Assembly (NCBI GenBank): GCA_963575675.1
Contig: CAUYUA010000033.1
Span: forward strand, 3,281 to 67,280
Origin: CAUYUA01 sp963575675
GTDB taxonomy: Bacteria; Pseudomonadota; Alphaproteobacteria; Azospirillales; Azospirillaceae
Direction of reading: 5' to 3'
DNA: 64,000 bases
The position numbers and the translations under genes are program-made. The notes under the pieces were generated by a model, which saw only the letters and a program-made list of their open reading frames with translations, made no database searches and was not told the origin of the DNA. This document shows positions 61,865-64,000 of this stretch, one piece after another. The stretch's first letter is position 1; every line of letters begins with the position of its first letter.

Positions 61865-64000
61865 TTAAAATCCGCTCTCTCGAATAAGAACGCCAATGGC
61901 GAACTTCCAAGCGCGCGAAATGGGGCTGGCGGCTTCGGCGTTAATTCGGATAACGCCGAAAGTCGTTTGTTCTGGGGTAGGGAAAGTCGAATCAACAGGA
62001 GATAGGGCGGCGCGGTAAATTGCTTGGACTGGAATCAGTGTGGCGTTGGAGGCGCCGGGAGTGGGTTGGACGGGAATAGGGCCGCCTTGGGTTGAGGCGA
62101 GCGCCGGAACATCGAGTGTGGCGGCGTTGATGCGTTCGATGCTGTTGACGATTACGTCGAGCGTGGGTCTTGTCGGGTCTTCGGGAATAAAGCGACCGCT
62201 TGCGCCGGATTGAATGCGGTCATGGTCTGCGGCGTCAAGGTAGCCGCGTAGAGTGGCGCGTGCGCGGTTGATGACTCGTCCTAGGGCTTGATCCGGTTTC
62301 ACCCAGAGGCCGGAGTGAAGTTCTGGAGGGAGGTCGATCACTTCGCCGGACAATGGCGCTCGGATCAGAAGTTTCTCTTGGCGGGCGCGCAATCCGGTTT
62401 CAGTGGAAATCAGGGTGGCGAGCTGTTGTTGGGTCGTTGCGATGCTGTCGAGGACTTCCGGGGAGCCTATGGCTTGCCGTTGGAGGCGGATTTCAATTGC
62501 GGCGATTTTGAGTCGCGTGATGCGGAGGTTGTAATCAATTTCGGGAGCCTCTAGTCGGATTAAGAGGTCGCCTTTTTGCACGGATTGTCCTTGTTGCGCG
62601 ACGATTTCAGCGATGCGGGCGGGGCCGGGCGAGAATAGGGTGGCGTAGTCGGCGGCGCGCAACACGGCGGGGGCGGAGATCGTGGTTTGCCAAGGCGTGA
62701 TTAACAGCAGTCCGCCGCCGGTCAGAAGCGTGACTGTGGTTGCGAGCGCGCGGTTCAACCGCAGGCGATGGCGTAGCCGCCACCATTGGCGTGCCTCAGA
62801 GACGGCGGGACGAACCAAAAACCAGCCGATTTCAACCGCCATTAATAGGATTCCTACGATTTTAATGAAGAAGTGATAGACCATAAAGGCGACGCCGAAA
62901 AATACGATGGCGCGATAGAGCCAGGTTGCCCAAGCGTAGACAATTAATTTGCGTCGGATGCCGGAGGGTAGAAATTCCGGAGGGGGATCGTCGACACCCA
63001 GAGCAAGTCGACGCAAGCGCCATCGGCCCAGAGCAAAAGCGCGGTCTTGAAGGTTGGACACCGCTAGAGCGTCGGTCAGCAAGTAATACCCGTCAAAGCG
63101 CATAAAGGGGCTGAGGTTGATTGCTACGGTGGACACCCATGTGGTGGTGGAGACTAAAAAAGCGGCGCTGCGTAGAGGGCCGTCAGGGAGGAAGCTCCAT
63201 AGGAAAGTGGCGATCATGGCCAGAGAAAGCTCCGTGAGCACTCCGGCGGCGTCGATCAACAGTCGTTGTCGTCGCGATGTAAGTCGCCATGCGTCGGAGA
63301 CGTCGGTGTAGAGCACCGGCCACAGCACCAGGAGAGCTACGCCCATGGTTGGTGTTCGACAGCCAAAGGCGTGGGCGACGTAAGCATGGCCTAGTTCGTG
63401 GGCGATTTTGACGATGCTGAGGGTGATGGCGAATGCGGCGGCTCCGTCCCACGACATAAAGTTCTGAAACGTGTGTAGGAAGATGTCCCACTGTCGCAGA
63501 GATAACCCAACGCCGACGACACCGAGCAACAAAATAAAGCTCAGGACCGATGGACGGGCGAGGATGCGGGCGAACGGCAATGTGGCGGAAAGGAATGCGT
63601 CGGGGCGCGCCAGAGGAATCCGTACAAAAAGATAATGATGCAAGAGCCACATTGGCCAAGAAAGTTTTGATCGATGAACTTGTTCGACGAATGCTTGGAC
63701 GGCAAGAGGAGAGTCGCTGCGAGTGAGGGCGTTGGCGCGTAAAAAGCGGATGAATTCTATCAGGTCGGATTCTTCGACCTCCAGCGTGGTTTCGGCGTTG
63801 ATGGCGGAGAGTAACGCCGACGCTGAGCACAAGCGCCAGCGTGCGAAGAATTCGAAAGCGGAGCGTCCGAAGTGGAAGTAGCGGTTGCGGATGGGATCGT
63901 GGACTGTCCAAGTTGGCGAGCCGTCGGCTTCGCGCGGTCCTTCGAACGATCGCGTCCCATGACGTGGTGTAAGAGCCGGCAGCCATCGCGGATTTTCGAT
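61865..64000 (-). CDS. M50 zinc metalloprotease fused to an HlyD-type adaptor, 5' end beyond window edge
   Basis: The frame is open from the right window edge to 61865, at least 711 residues. A PqqD-like N-terminal stretch (WLPALTPRHGTRSFEGPREA, HDPIRNRYFHFGRSAFEFF) precedes a polytopic M50 site-2-protease domain. That domain has HELGH (63400-63386), CRTPTMGVALLVLWPVLYTD and the third ligand region SPFMRFDGYYLLTDAL. The last 260 residues are an HlyD adaptor: TISAPAVLRAADYATLFSPG, the lipoyl half ARIAEIVAQQGQSVQKGDLL then IRLEAP, a coiled coil, and the other half LIRAPLSGEVIDLPPEL. Such fusions are annotated as putative peptide zinc metalloproteases and often accompany RiPP-type or efflux loci. 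Its partner channel may be the TolC-SPOR gene at 57686, but this is inferred from proximity. Confidence 0.85.
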   Translation of the reverse strand: MENPRWLPALTPRHGTRSFEGPREADGSPTWTVHDPIRNRYFHFGRSAFEFFARWRLCSASALLSAINAETTLEVEESDLIEFIRFLRANALTRSDSPLAVQAFVEQVHRSKLSWPMWLLHHYLFVRIPLARPDAFLSATLPFARILARPSVLSFILLLGVVGVGLSLRQWDIFLHTFQNFMSWDGAAAFAITLSIVKIAHELGHAYVAHAFGCRTPTMGVALLVLWPVLYTDVSDAWRLTSRRQRLLIDAAGVLTELSLAMIATFLWSFLPDGPLRSAAFLVSTTTWVSTVAINLSPFMRFDGYYLLTDALAVSNLQDRAFALGRWRLRRLALGVDDPPPEFLPSGIRRKLIVYAWATWLYRAIVFFGVAFMVYHFFIKIVGILLMAVEIGWFLVRPAVSEARQWWRLRHRLRLNRALATTVTLLTGGGLLLITPWQTTISAPAVLRAADYATLFSPGPARIAEIVAQQGQSVQKGDLLIRLEAPEIDYNLRITRLKIAAIEIRLQRQAIGSPEVLDSIATTQQQLATLISTETGLRARQEKLLIRAPLSGEVIDLPPELHSGLWVKPDQALGRVINRARATLRGYLDAADHDRIQSGASGRFIPEDPTRPTLDVIVNSIERINAATLDVPALASTQGGPIPVQPTPGASNATLIPVQAIYRAALSPVDSTFPTPEQTTFGVIRINAEAASPISRAWKFAIGVLIRESGF

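Overview
The window reads as chromosomal DNA of an alphaproteobacterium, most likely Rhodospirillales or a close relative. Three things support this: the trpG-trpD-trpC-moeA-lexA order, the split F1 ATP synthase operon atpH-A-G-D-C without Fo genes, and the envC-ctpA-divergent polysaccharide deacetylase-rppH cluster. A GTTC-N7-GTTC (alphaproteobacterial SOS box) also lies upstream of lexA. The lineage call is an inference from gene order and protein character; no database search was run.

Layout. 1-4400 is AT-rich and accessory-looking: an AraC-type regulator running off the left edge, a TylF-like methyltransferase and an orphan PAS histidine kinase. 4580-7478 holds a PduO-type cobalamin adenosyltransferase and penicillin-binding protein 1C. 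7610-13758 is a type I secretion operon with two different, both catalytically atypical, ABC subunits and an HlyD adaptor with a long proline-rich tail. 14211-20634 holds smpB, yfgM-bamB, a Sua5-type tRNA threonylcarbamoyladenosine enzyme, a D-2-hydroxyacid dehydrogenase and lexA. 21368-25145 is moeA-trpCDG. 25301-28438 holds a repeat-rich secreted protein and leuD-leuB. 28513-30577 is an ABC importer remnant whose ATPase has lost every catalytic motif. 30959-35808 holds an autotransporter-like outer membrane protein, a PagL-type lipid A deacylase, a Nudix hydrolase and an M23 peptidase interrupted by an in-frame TAG. 36339-41456 is the F1 ATPase operon, followed by a multidomain histidine kinase interrupted at an 11-G tract. 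44485-49708 is the envC/ctpA/yibQ-like/rppH cluster. 50093-57505 holds panD, an MFS carrier, a glutamine synthetase-like enzyme, glgB, a class C26 amidohydrolase and yggS. 57686-64000 holds a TolC-type efflux protein fused to a SPOR domain (broken at a tetranucleotide repeat), a methyltransferase, two paralogous small secreted proteins and an M50 protease-HlyD fusion that runs off the right edge.

Themes. Envelope functions dominate: peptidoglycan synthesis and hydrolysis, outer membrane assembly, lipid A modification, type I secretion and efflux. Three envelope genes are interrupted in ways that look like slippage or recent mutation (G11 tract, (GCGT)3 tract, amber codon). A dispersed hairpin repeat (core GGTCCAGGRAC..GTYCCTGGACC) sits in most intergenic gaps, often just behind genes as a terminator. 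In two places it has grown into 290-340 bp inverted-repeat elements between convergent genes.

Start codons were moved inward from the longest possible reading frame wherever a ribosome binding site or family alignment favoured it; those choices are stated in each entry. No tRNA, rRNA, CRISPR array or transposase gene was found.
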